From assembly GCA_019745775.1 (NCBI GenBank), contig JAIESR010000082.1, forward strand, positions 1 to 43,669: a DNA stretch of 43,669 nt. Reading direction: 5' to 3'. This document shows positions 1-8,929 of this stretch, in pieces (within the stretch, counting starts at the first letter, position 1; each line of letters begins with the position of its first letter). The notes beneath the pieces were generated by a model. The model saw only the letters and a list, made by a program, of their open reading frames with translations. It did not search any database and was not told the origin of the DNA. The position numbers and the translations under genes are program-made. Origin of the DNA: Xanthobacteraceae bacterium. GTDB taxonomy: Bacteria; Pseudomonadota; Alphaproteobacteria; Rhizobiales; Xanthobacteraceae.

Positions 1-19
1 GTTCGTACTTGCGACCCAT
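1..19 (-). CDS. Start of a truncated gene running off the left edge
   Basis: Only the first six codons are inside the window (Met-Gly-Arg-Lys-Tyr-Glu), read leftwards from an ATG at position 19. A purine-rich AGAGAGG lies about seven bases before this ATG and is a reasonable ribosome binding site. The product cannot be identified from six residues. The call rests only on the start codon, the binding site and the hairpin placed directly upstream. Confidence 0.3.
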
Positions 20-20
20 G

Positions 21-46
21 GCAACACCTCTCTAAGAAGGTGTTGC
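21..46 (-). promoter_or_regulatory. Hairpin overlapping the ribosome binding site of the truncated left-edge gene
   Basis: A perfect 9-bp inverted repeat (GCAACACCT / AGGTGTTGC) encloses an 8-base loop and ends one base before the ATG at 19. Read on the minus strand, the proposed ribosome binding site AGAGAGG lies partly in the loop and partly in the 3' arm, so folding would hide part of it. It could be a translational control hairpin or a dimeric operator. The role is inference; the symmetry is seen directly. Confidence 0.35.
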
Positions 47-64
47 ACTTCGTTTGTGAACTTA

Positions 65-112
65 GGGAATCCAGTCTAACCTGGGTCCGCGTTAGCGGGG
101 ACGAGCGGGAGA
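65..112. repeat. Palindromic intergenic repeat, copy A (degenerate)
   Basis: This stretch matches the repeat at 2161-2216: both run from GGGAATCCAGTCT through AACCTGGGTCC to GCGGGGACGAGCGGGAGA. Copy A lacks a few bases in the middle, and its second hairpin is degenerate. Both copies sit just past the 3' end of a minus-strand gene. Short hairpin repeats of this kind are common between genes in Bradyrhizobium-like genomes. Confidence 0.6.
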
Positions 113-125
113 CAGTGGGGCTCGC

Positions 126-1850
126 TCAGCGCAGCGCGGCGGTGCGCTGGCGGAACGTGACGGTCGCGACGAACACCACCGCATTGCCGCGGAACTGCTC
201 CGACGACATGCCGAGATAGGGATCGTCGGAGAACGTCATCATCACGGTGGCGGCAGGCTTCGCCAGGTGCGGCCGCAGCGAGGCGGTGTCGGGCGCGCCG
301 TAGAGCGAGGTGTGCATGAAGTCGAGCGCGCTCGGCGACACGATCATCGCGCGCATCCACGGATTGTTGAAGCGGTCGCCGACCTTGGCCGTTGCCGAAC
401 GGGTGGCGTGCTTGGCGGTGCCGCCGTTGGTGCCGATGCCGGTGTCCTTCTGCTTCTCGGGCGAGAGCTTGGAGACGACGCGGGCCTTCGCAGCCTGGCC
501 TGGACGGTTGTCGACGATGGTATTGGGGGGCGCGTAGGCGAGGGCGCCGGCGGCGCGGTCGGGGATCGGCCACGGCGCGGCGCCACCGACGCTGCCGGTG
601 ATCGGCGCTTCGGCGACCGCGGCGGGACGGGCCTCGGGGATCTCGGCCGGCGGCACCGGCCGCTCGGACTTCTCGACCAGGCCCTGCCAGTAGCCGCGCT
701 CGCTGATGACGGCGTTTGCCGACGGCAGGGCCGGCTGCGAACCGGCGAGGCTCGCGGCCTGCGCCGGACGCGGCGCGGGCACGTGCTGCGAATTAGCGGA
801 GGCGAGGCTGAAACCGCCGGACGGCGCGGCCTCAGCTGCCGGCGCCGGCGTGGGGCGGGCTTCCTGACGCGCTTCCGGACGGGCCGCCGGCAGGCGCACC
901 GGCTGCGAAGAGGCGGAGGCGAGGCTGAAGCCGGACGCCCGGGCCGGCTGCTCAGCCTGTGGCGCGGGTGCCGGCTCGGCCGTGCCCGGACGCGACTTCG
1001 GCATCGGAACGGCGGCGAGGATCGAGGCGATGGTGTCTTGCGGCGGCTGCTGCGGGGCCGGGACCTGCGGCGCGACCGACGCGACGCGGCGGCTGCTCGG
1101 CCGGGCGACGACCTCGGCATCCTCGTCCTCGTCACGCGCGCTGCGCGAGGCGACGACGGCCGGGCGGGCCTTCTGGGCCTTCTGCGCCGCCGGCGTGTTC
1201 GACGCGAGGCGGGTGGCCGGGCCCTTGGTGGACATGATGCGCGCGAGCTGCGCTTCCGGCACCCGCGGCCAGTGCCGCACGCCGCCGACGTCCATGTGGA
1301 CGAAGGGGGCGCCGGAGGAGGGATAGAAGCCGACGCCGCCGCGCTGCACGCGCAGGCCGGCGTCGCGGATCGATTCGAGGCTGACGTCGGGGATGTAGAA
1401 GTCGATCGCCTTGCCGAGCATGTGCTGGCTGAACTTGGCGACGCCCGAGGAACGGCGGCGGAGCATGGCGTTGGTGGCCGGCGAACGGTAGCCGCCGATG
1501 ACGTGGATCGGCTCCTTGGCGCCGGTATCCCGATAGACCTCCCAGAGGGCGTCGATCAGGTGCGGGTCCATGTCGATGGGGTTGCCGGTGCGCCAGTCGC
1601 GCAGCGCGTGACTGATCTTCTTGAGCGCGGCCTGGTCGTACTTGCCGTTCACCTTGAAGGTGACGGTGGTGTCTTCCTTCAGGTGGATGTGGTGGAAGCT
1701 GATGGTGCGGGTGTCGCCGTTGGCGGTCGCGGTCTGCAGCGATTCGGCGCCCCATACGACGGCGAGGGCGGCCGCGCCACCACAAAGCCCGACCCGCAGG
1801 GCCTTCAAAAGCGTAGAATCCGTGCGCGCGTGACCGACCGGCACCAGCAT
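126..1850 (-). CDS. DUF882 (M15-like peptidase) envelope protein with a long Pro/Ala-rich tail
   Basis: A 574-residue protein. After a short N-terminal hydrophobic segment (about residues 20-40, signal or anchor), residues 48-196 form a DUF882 domain, related to the zinc D-Ala-D-Ala peptidases of family M15. The metal-site pattern is visible: His143 and Asp150 in SQHMLGKAIDF, and His185 in FVHMD. The remaining ~380 residues are Pro/Ala/Arg-rich, probably disordered, and contain two copies of the phrase GFSLASA[SN]SQ. The DUF882 core is usually about 180 residues, so the tail is most of the protein. Its neighbour, an L,D-transpeptidase on the same strand, supports a role in peptidoglycan trimming. 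Substrate and cleavage activity are inferred from the family. The ATG at 1850 is the only start that includes the hydrophobic N-terminus. Confidence 0.85.
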   Translation of the reverse strand: MLVPVGHARTDSTLLKALRVGLCGGAAALAVVWGAESLQTATANGDTRTISFHHIHLKEDTTVTFKVNGKYDQAALKKISHALRDWRTGNPIDMDPHLIDALWEVYRDTGAKEPIHVIGGYRSPATNAMLRRRSSGVAKFSQHMLGKAIDFYIPDVSLESIRDAGLRVQRGGVGFYPSSGAPFVHMDVGGVRHWPRVPEAQLARIMSTKGPATRLASNTPAAQKAQKARPAVVASRSARDEDEDAEVVARPSSRRVASVAPQVPAPQQPPQDTIASILAAVPMPKSRPGTAEPAPAPQAEQPARASGFSLASASSQPVRLPAARPEARQEARPTPAPAAEAAPSGGFSLASANSQHVPAPRPAQAASLAGSQPALPSANAVISERGYWQGLVEKSERPVPPAEIPEARPAAVAEAPITGSVGGAAPWPIPDRAAGALAYAPPNTIVDNRPGQAAKARVVSKLSPEKQKDTGIGTNGGTAKHATRSATAKVGDRFNNPWMRAMIVSPSALDFMHTSLYGAPDTASLRPHLAKPAATVMMTFSDDPYLGMSSEQFRGNAVVFVATVTFRQRTAALR

Positions 1851-2070
1851 CCCGCCCTAAAGTTGCACTCATCGCTATCCGCCACGGCGGGCTGCCGCAG
1901 CGAATATGGTGAACGCAGACTTAATGGGGATGGGTTAATGCGCGGTAACCGATAGGTATATGCGCGACGTACCCCGTCCCCCCCGATAGGCATATTGCTA
2001 CGAGGGGACTGTGGCGAAAAGTGGCCGCGGTAATCCTGATGGCTAGCCGGGGGTTAACGCCTACCGGCCC

Positions 2071-2107
2071 TGTGGAAAACGGCCCCCCGGGCGGGGCCGT
2101 TGCCACA
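2071..2107 (-). terminator. Terminator-like hairpin after the L,D-transpeptidase gene
   Basis: AACGGCCCC (2078-2086) pairs perfectly with GGGGCCGTT (2093-2101) around a 6-base loop, and TGTGG/CCACA outside extends the symmetry. On the minus strand the stem is followed by TTTTCC, a short T tract. It lies about 125 bases past the transpeptidase stop codon. Confidence 0.5.
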
Positions 2108-2146
2108 ATTTCAGACCTAGAGCTGAAACGGGGTCTTTCCCCGCTC

Positions 2147-2216
2147 ATTCCCGCGCAAGCGGGAATCCAGTCTTGAGTTAACCTGGGTCCCCGCTTTCGC
2201 GGGGACGAGCGGGAGA
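2147..2216. repeat. Palindromic intergenic repeat, copy B (two perfect hairpins)
   Basis: Two perfect 8-bp stems follow each other: ATTCCCGC-GCAA-GCGGGAAT (2147-2166) and GTCCCCGC-TTTC-GCGGGGAC (2187-2206). The right-hand part recurs at 65-112. The layout is that of the short extragenic palindromes of Hyphomicrobiales; it sits right behind the 3' end of the transpeptidase gene. Confidence 0.7.
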
Positions 2217-2232
2217 GAGCGAGTCAACGTCT

Positions 2233-4221
2233 TTAGCGGACCCGGGCCGGCGGCCGCTGCGGGACGGCGGCGTTGCCGCCACCGAACAGCTGCTCGAAGA
2301 AGCCGACCGTGCGCGGCTGATCCTTCGGGCGCGCGGCGTTGCGCTTGCCGCCTGAGCCGTTGCTGCTGGCGACGGCCGGGGCGCGTTCCGGCGTCGGTTC
2401 GACGACGCCGCGCTCGGTGCGGATCAGGTTCCGGGTCTTGGCGTCGATCCCGTAGATGTCGGGCCGTATCTGCAGCTCGCCGGCGTCGTCGACGAAGGCG
2501 GTCTGGTAGGTGATGTGTACCGGGATCGGGGTCGGGAAGTTGATGTTCTGCTCCGAGGTGCCGTACATCGAGCGGATCCTCTGCTCGGTGTAGCCGGCGT
2601 TCGGCAGCGCGATCGACAGCAGCACCTCGGCGTATTTCGCCGGATTCTGCACGCGCATGCAGCCATGGCTGTAGGCGCGCTTGTCATGCGCGAACAGGTG
2701 CTTGTCCGGCGTGTCGTGCTGGTAGACCAGGAAGCGGTTCGGGAAGTTGAAGCGGATGCGCCCGAGCGCATTGGCTTCGCCCGGCGGCTGGTAGATGTGG
2801 ACGCTGCCGTCGGCCCTGGTGGTGACCTTGAGACCCATGCGCGCGAGCACGGTCGGGTCCTGCGCCAGCGCCGGCAGGTATTCGTTGCGCACGATCGACG
2901 GCGGCACGTTCCAGGTCGGGTTGACGGTGATGAACTTCATCGTCTCGGTGATCTGCGGCGTCGCCGTCGACGGCTTGCCGACGACCACGCGGGTCTCCCA
3001 GACCTGCTTGCCGTTGTGCATCACGCGCAGCATGTAGTTCGGAATGTTGAGCGCGACGTGGGCGTTGCCGAGATCGCGCGGCGTCCAGCGCCACCGCTCC
3101 ATGTTGGCGATGACGGTCTCGATCACGTCGCTGCGACGCGGCGCCGCGACCGCATTGAGGCTGCGGATCGTGTTCGCGCCGACCAGGCCGTCGGCGTTCA
3201 TCCGGTTGGCTTTCTGGTAAGCCTTGACGGCGGTCACGAGCGCTTCGTCGTAGCGCAGATTGGTCTCGTCGCCGGCGACGTTGAGCCGCTGGCGCAGCAG
3301 CGGAACGCGCGCGTCCTCCATGCCGGGCCGCAGATTCGGACCCTCCGGAATCCGCACCACTTTCGTCTCTTCGCCGGTTTGACCGCGAAGCTCTGCGAGC
3401 TTGGCTTTGAGCGCCCGGTAACCCGGCTGCGGCGGGCTGAATTCGTCGATCGCGGCGGCGACGTCGGTCGCGCCGGCGAGCTTGGCGAGGGCCGCATTCA
3501 CGTCCGGCGGCTCCTGCGGCATCTGGATCTCGCCGCCCATGCGGGCGAACGGGAAACGGCCGGCCTGGAGGTGGCGCGTGAAAGTGATCATCATCGCGGT
3601 GAACCGCAGCTCCGCGTCCGCCTGCGCCTCGGGCGTGGCGGCCGACGCCATCTCCGGGATCTTGTACTCGGCCGGGATCAAGCCGTCGGCGGCCGACGCG
3701 TGGACGCGCGTGACGGCGGCATTGACGCGCGCGGCGATGGTCCCGCGCTCGAACCAGACCGGCTGATAGTTGCGCTTCTGGTAGAATGCCTCGACCGCGA
3801 GGCGTTCCCTGCGGTTCGCGAAGATGCGTTCGGCCTTCGGCAGCGCGTCACGCAGCTTCTCGGCGAGCGGACGGTCGGCCGGGTCGAGCGACGCGAGAGG
3901 ATCGGCCGGCGGCTCCGCCGCCGGAGCGGTCGCGGTCTCGGCGGCAGGTGCGACTGCGGGGGCAGCTGCGGGCGCAGCCGGGGTGGCGGTCTCGGCCGGC
4001 GAAGGGTTGCCTTCGGGCTGCGTGCCGATCCCCTGGGTCGTCGCGGGGGCGACGTCGGTTGCGGTCGGCGGGGCGATCGGTGACGCCTCCGGCATCGGGA
4101 CCGCCGATTCAACCGCTGCGGTGCTGGTTTGGCCGCTGGACGGCGGGATTGCCAGTACAGCCGTGAGGGGCAGAGCGAGTGCGACGCCACTCATCAGGCG
4201 GTCGAAGCGAAGGCCGCGCAT
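2233..4221 (-). CDS. L,D-transpeptidase (YkuD domain, YcbB/LdtD type)
   Basis: A 662-residue periplasmic enzyme expected to form 3-3 crosslinks in peptidoglycan. In order it shows a signal peptide (about residues 1-30), a Pro/Ala/Thr-rich linker to about residue 110, a helical scaffold region, a peptidoglycan-binding module (about 300-358), and the YkuD catalytic domain (about 385-545). The catalytic motif SHGCMRV is intact, with His519 and Cys521. This architecture and length fit the large YcbB-like group rather than the small ErfK type. It lies downstream of the sigma-54 regulator on the same strand with a 181-base gap. The ATG at 4221 is preferred because it gives a good signal peptide. 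Whether it also anchors lipoprotein cannot be told from sequence. Confidence 0.9.
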   Translation of the reverse strand: MRGLRFDRLMSGVALALPLTAVLAIPPSSGQTSTAAVESAVPMPEASPIAPPTATDVAPATTQGIGTQPEGNPSPAETATPAAPAAAPAVAPAAETATAPAAEPPADPLASLDPADRPLAEKLRDALPKAERIFANRRERLAVEAFYQKRNYQPVWFERGTIAARVNAAVTRVHASAADGLIPAEYKIPEMASAATPEAQADAELRFTAMMITFTRHLQAGRFPFARMGGEIQMPQEPPDVNAALAKLAGATDVAAAIDEFSPPQPGYRALKAKLAELRGQTGEETKVVRIPEGPNLRPGMEDARVPLLRQRLNVAGDETNLRYDEALVTAVKAYQKANRMNADGLVGANTIRSLNAVAAPRRSDVIETVIANMERWRWTPRDLGNAHVALNIPNYMLRVMHNGKQVWETRVVVGKPSTATPQITETMKFITVNPTWNVPPSIVRNEYLPALAQDPTVLARMGLKVTTRADGSVHIYQPPGEANALGRIRFNFPNRFLVYQHDTPDKHLFAHDKRAYSHGCMRVQNPAKYAEVLLSIALPNAGYTEQRIRSMYGTSEQNINFPTPIPVHITYQTAFVDDAGELQIRPDIYGIDAKTRNLIRTERGVVEPTPERAPAVASSNGSGGKRNAARPKDQPRTVGFFEQLFGGGNAAVPQRPPARVR

Positions 4222-4402
4222 TGCAAAAGTCTCCCGAATGTCCCTCGGAACAGCGGCTAGAACCGCGATTCCGCGTCAAAATCCACCCATGCGAGTGGTC
4301 CGAACAGACTCTAATTTTGGCGCCCGTGCAACAACAAGCGGCCCATCATCACGCGGATTTGGGTCGATTTTTTGCCGCGTGTGACCCGGCGACAACGCGT
4401 AG

Positions 4403-5992
<1,590 letters not shown>

Positions 5993-6167
5993 GTGCGCAC
6001 CCTTTACTGGCTACTGATGTACCGATTTGGGGCACTGTGACGCGAGAGGCTTAAGGGGGTGTTAAGGCTGGGCGGGCTCTCCGCCCCGGGAGGGTCGCCT
6101 TGACGGGCGCGATAGAGGACGCGCGAAATAAGCAGGCGAGTTCGGCGATTGAGAAATTTCCTGGTGC

Positions 6168-6484
6168 TCAGAGGTCGATTGTTTCCGGATCGCGCATCGC
6201 ATTCCAGAACAACAGGATGTCGACAGTTCGGGCATCCTCATCAACGGTGTAGATGATCCAATACTGAGTGCGCCGGCCGACCCGAAACAAGTAGGCGCGA
6301 TAGGGGCGCCAGTGAACGCGAAGTACGCCCACGTCAGGGGCGAATCTCGAAGATTGACGGAAAAGATTCGATCGAGCCGGTCGAGCTGTTCGACCGCGAA
6401 TTCCTCGCTGTACGCGCGAAGGTAATCAGCAAACTCGTCAATGTGGCGCTGCGCGACGGACGAGAGGCGCACGCGAAACGTCAT
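6168..6484 (-). pseudogene. ParE/RelE-like toxin gene, frameshifted
   Basis: From the ATG at 6484 the first ~60 residues read as a ParE/RelE-superfamily protein (helical start with ...QLDRLDRIFSVNL). The reading then passes into a nonsense frame. After position 6303, the other frame continues the family sequence: YRAYLFRVGRRTQYWIIYTV, then a DILLFWNAMRD-type end and a stop at 6168. Adding one C to the four-C run (6303-6306) joins the halves into a 105-residue protein, the normal size for this family. As given, translation runs to 6062 and yields a 140-residue protein with a meaningless tail. The antitoxin-like gene lies six bases upstream. This is either a real inactivating deletion or a sequencing error in a homopolymer. 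Confidence 0.75.
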
Positions 6485-6490
6485 ACGGCT

Positions 6491-6712
6491 TTACCGTTTC
6501 TTGCCTCGGTAGGTGCGCATAAATCGTTCGCGAAATTTCTTCCGATCGTATTCGGTATAGTCGCCGGCCTCGATCTGCGCCTCTGCCTCCTTGAGGGACG
6601 CAATTAACGATGCCCGCTCCTCGTCAGTAAGGACGGGGATCTCTTCCATTGTGGTGACCGGCACCATGGTGGTACGGCGGCGCTTGTCTTTGGTCGCGGC
6701 TTTGCTTGCCAT
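6491..6712 (-). CDS. Antitoxin-like small protein paired with the ParE-like gene
   Basis: A 73-residue charged protein with a Lys/Arg-rich start, a central acidic helix (about residues 27-55) and a basic end (RTYRGKKR). It immediately precedes the toxin-like gene with a six-base gap, the standard order for a type II toxin-antitoxin operon. I cannot place it in a named antitoxin family. The function is therefore inferred from size and position. An internal Met16 would give a 58-residue form; the -10-like TATATT only eight bases before the first ATG makes either a leaderless message or the Met16 start plausible. Confidence 0.65.
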   Translation of the reverse strand: MASKAATKDKRRRTTMVPVTTMEEIPVLTDEERASLIASLKEAEAQIEAGDYTEYDRKKFRERFMRTYRGKKR

Positions 6713-6719
6713 GACCCGA

Positions 6720-6748
6720 AATATAGCACATCGGCCTTGGTTTCGACA
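6720..6748 (-). promoter_or_regulatory. Candidate promoter of the toxin-antitoxin pair
   Basis: Read on the minus strand, TATATT (6720-6725) is a good -10 box, 17 bases after TGTCGA (6743-6748), a poor -35 box. Transcription would start close to the ATG at 6712. Antitoxins commonly bind such sites to repress their own operon, but I see no clear operator symmetry here. Confidence 0.3.
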
Positions 6749-6774
6749 GGCTCGGAGTCAGTGAGCATGAATGT

Positions 6775-8301
6775 TCAGGGCTGCTTCGTGCTTTCAAGAT
6801 AACGCGTGAGCCGCCAGCCGCGGAACGTCCAGGCGCGCCAGTTTTCTGTGCGCTGCGCGTGCGCGCGCGCATAGTTGTCGCGGTGGACGCGGAAATCGCG
6901 CTGATCCGCGTTCGGGTTGTCGGCCATGTGGCGGTCGATCGCGGGGATGGCCTGGGGGCCGAGTCCCGCGAGGTAGGGGAGATCGACCAGATGCAAGCCC
7001 CGCGCATGGGCGACGTTGTAGCTTGCGACCAGGTTCGCGAAGTTGACGAAGCCGCAAACGTAAATCGTCAGCGCCAGCACGACGAGATTGGCCGCGATCA
7101 GCCAGGCATTCGAGCGATAGAGCACGATCCGCGCGACGATCAGGATCAGGCCGACGGCGACGATCGCCATCCAGATGAAGGCGGCGACCCGCCAATAGGT
7201 GAGGAAATAGATCTCGACATAGAGATTGAGCCGGATGATCGCCGACACGACCAGCAGCACGTTCTGTCCGACCCAGAGGAAGACGAGCGCGCGGATTCGC
7301 GGTGAGTATTCGGCGACGCTGTCGGGACGCATCGCCGCGAGCACGAAGCCGGCCGCCAGGAGCGCGGTGACGACCAGCGGGTAGGCGCCGCGGTGGGCGT
7401 AGGTGGCGTAGGTCATGCCGTCCGGCAGCGCCGCGCCACGCCACAGGTAGTGGAAGTCCATGACCGTCTGCCCGGCGAACAGGAGATTGAACAGCACGAG
7501 CGATCGCATGATCGCCGTCGTCGTAAAGATCGGGCTGAGGTCGATGTCGGGAGGTCGCACGTTCGCGGCCTCATTGAATACCGGCCTCATATCGGTGTCG
7601 GGGTTGGCATTGGCGCGCTCTTCGAGCCGCGGGAGCGCGAAGCGGCTGGACACGCCGACGAGTCCCCACACCGCGATGACGACGAAACCCCAGAATATCA
7701 CGCGCGCGAGGTTGACCTGCTTGAGCGTGTCGCCGGTGTTCCATTGCGCGAGCCAGTTTTCTATCACCGGATTGGCGGCGGCGAACAGCGCCACGAAGAC
7801 CGCGCCGAGACCGAGCGGAACGATCCAGCCCTTCAACGCGGTGAACGACGCCGGCCCGCCATGCCGGCTCGCCCATTGCCGCAGCAGCGGAAGATCGCGC
7901 ATGAGCTGCAACGGCCCGCTCACCAAGAGCCATCCGATCGTCATGAACCGCTCCGTCACGCCGCCGCTCAGCGCGCCGGTCACGCCGAGCGCAAAGCAGC
8001 CGATGCCGGACGCGGCGATCAGCACCGACATGACATTGATGTCTTCCAGGCTCGGCAGCAGCGCCGCGACGAGGAGGATGGCGTAGGGTGTTGGGTCGCG
8101 GGTATCTGCCCGGGTGTGGTTGGCCGCCAGCACGGCGGTGGCGAGCGCGACGATGAACAGCGCGAGTGACACGCCGACGTATTGTCGAAAGAACAGCCAG
8201 TCGGCGAGCGCCGTCAGCAGCGCCACGATGGCGATCCTCTCGAACCAGTTGCCGTTGCTGACGAGCGTCAGGCTTGCGGCCGCAGCGCTGCTGTCGGTCA
8301 T
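6775..8301 (-). CDS. DUF4173-type integral membrane protein
   Basis: A 508-residue protein with about a dozen hydrophobic segments across its length, spaced by short loops, and a polar C-terminal tail of about 100 residues rich in Asp, Arg and Asn. The pattern and phrases match the DUF4173 (DUF4153-like) membrane family, whose function is not established. The start at 8301 is chosen because GGAGAAG precedes it at a normal distance; an upstream extension to 8439 would add 46 residues without a binding site and would cover the palindromes at 8369-8398. It stands alone as a transcription unit. No catalytic motif is evident. Confidence 0.75.
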   Translation of the reverse strand: MTDSSAAAASLTLVSNGNWFERIAIVALLTALADWLFFRQYVGVSLALFIVALATAVLAANHTRADTRDPTPYAILLVAALLPSLEDINVMSVLIAASGIGCFALGVTGALSGGVTERFMTIGWLLVSGPLQLMRDLPLLRQWASRHGGPASFTALKGWIVPLGLGAVFVALFAAANPVIENWLAQWNTGDTLKQVNLARVIFWGFVVIAVWGLVGVSSRFALPRLEERANANPDTDMRPVFNEAANVRPPDIDLSPIFTTTAIMRSLVLFNLLFAGQTVMDFHYLWRGAALPDGMTYATYAHRGAYPLVVTALLAAGFVLAAMRPDSVAEYSPRIRALVFLWVGQNVLLVVSAIIRLNLYVEIYFLTYWRVAAFIWMAIVAVGLILIVARIVLYRSNAWLIAANLVVLALTIYVCGFVNFANLVASYNVAHARGLHLVDLPYLAGLGPQAIPAIDRHMADNPNADQRDFRVHRDNYARAHAQRTENWRAWTFRGWRLTRYLESTKQP

Positions 8302-8368
8302 GAAGCTTCTCCGCTGAAACAGTCGGGATGCCCGCGCCGCGAGGCGCTTCGAAGTTTGGAAGTCAGTG

Positions 8369-8398
8369 TACTTTCTAATGCAAAGTATCTTGAGATAC
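8369..8398. promoter_or_regulatory. Candidate operator: two overlapping inverted repeats before the DUF4173 gene
   Basis: TACTTT (8369-8374) and AAAGTA (8382-8387) form a spaced palindrome; read on the minus strand it is TACTTTGCATTAGAAAGTA. It shares bases with a second palindrome, GTATCT-TG-AGATAC (8385-8398). Both lie 68-97 bases upstream of the chosen start at 8301, a typical position for a dimeric repressor. No regulator gene is adjacent, so the binding protein is unknown. Confidence 0.45.
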
Positions 8399-8703
8399 AA
8401 AGGCGGTGTCAGGGCGGTTTTACGGCACGCCGGCGGCATCCTTCGTCAAGGTGGGCGCGAGGTCCGGCCATCGCCCTTAACTCCCAAAAGCCAGATTGCT
8501 CTTGAAATTAGTCCTAGGAACGGCTATATTCGAATTTCCGCCTGCGAGCGGGGGCAGGGCCGAAAACGCGGCGTTCCGGCCAGCAGCCCGTGGCGCGCTC
8601 CCGGGAACGCCATCGACGATGGGATTCGCTTGCCGCAATCGGTGGCGGAGGCATTTGAGGGACCGGGCGAACTCCGTGAAATGCTGCAAGCGTGGCAACA
8701 GTG

Positions 8704-8836
8704 GTAAGTGGTGTAAGAATGTAAGTTTGACGCCGGGGCGAGTCGTAAAGTGCTTATGCCAAAGCGGAATTCGGCATTCTGTCAATCTTACAGGGCGGCC
8801 CGCGAGATGTAAGATTGCGCGAAGATCGTAAGATCG
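8704..8836. promoter_or_regulatory. Cluster of GTAAG direct and inverted repeats upstream of a receptor gene
   Basis: GTAAG occurs at 8704, 8713, 8721, 8809 and 8828. CAATCTTACA (8783-8792) and TGTAAGATTG (8808-8817) form a perfect 10-bp inverted repeat around a 15-base spacer, and GTAAGATCG follows at 8828. The cluster ends about 95 bases before the ATG at 8930. This looks like several binding sites for one regulator controlling the receptor gene; the regulator is not identifiable. Confidence 0.45.
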
Positions 8837-8929
8837 CGATGGTGCGAACGAACCATCGTCAGGGCGATCCTGGCGGCGCAAGCGAAAAAGAAAACAAGTG
8901 ACAGAAAGAACACGACAGAGGGGAAACGC

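Larger units (their letters stand above)
1851..2232. other. Intergenic stretch holding a terminator-like hairpin and a repeat
   Basis: These 382 bases lie between the start of the DUF882 gene and the stop of the L,D-transpeptidase gene. They contain a strong GC hairpin (2071-2107) and palindromic repeat copy B (2147-2216). The promoter of the DUF882 gene should lie near 1860-1950, which is more AT-rich, but I see no convincing -35/-10 pair. No credible reading frame is present. Confidence 0.6.
8302..8929. other. 628-base intergenic region with regulatory-looking symmetry
   Basis: This gap separates the divergent DUF4173 and Bug-receptor genes. It holds palindromes near the DUF4173 side (8369-8398) and a cluster of GTAAG-type repeats near the receptor side (8704-8836). 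Between about 8400 and 8700 I see no recognisable gene, and the short frames there show no family features. Confidence 0.6.

Noticed and set aside
1920-1940. TTAA pair resembling a CtrA site
   Set aside because: The two TTAA halves are separated by 10 bases; the CtrA site needs 7.
267-4083. Very long plus-strand frames at 267-1955 and 2515-4083
   Set aside because: They are antisense to the DUF882 and L,D-transpeptidase genes, have Arg/Gly/Ala/His-biased composition and no domain features; such mirror frames are normal in GC-rich DNA.
8440-8700. Possible remnant gene in the large intergenic region
   Set aside because: Short frames on both strands show no family motif and no consistent codon pattern.
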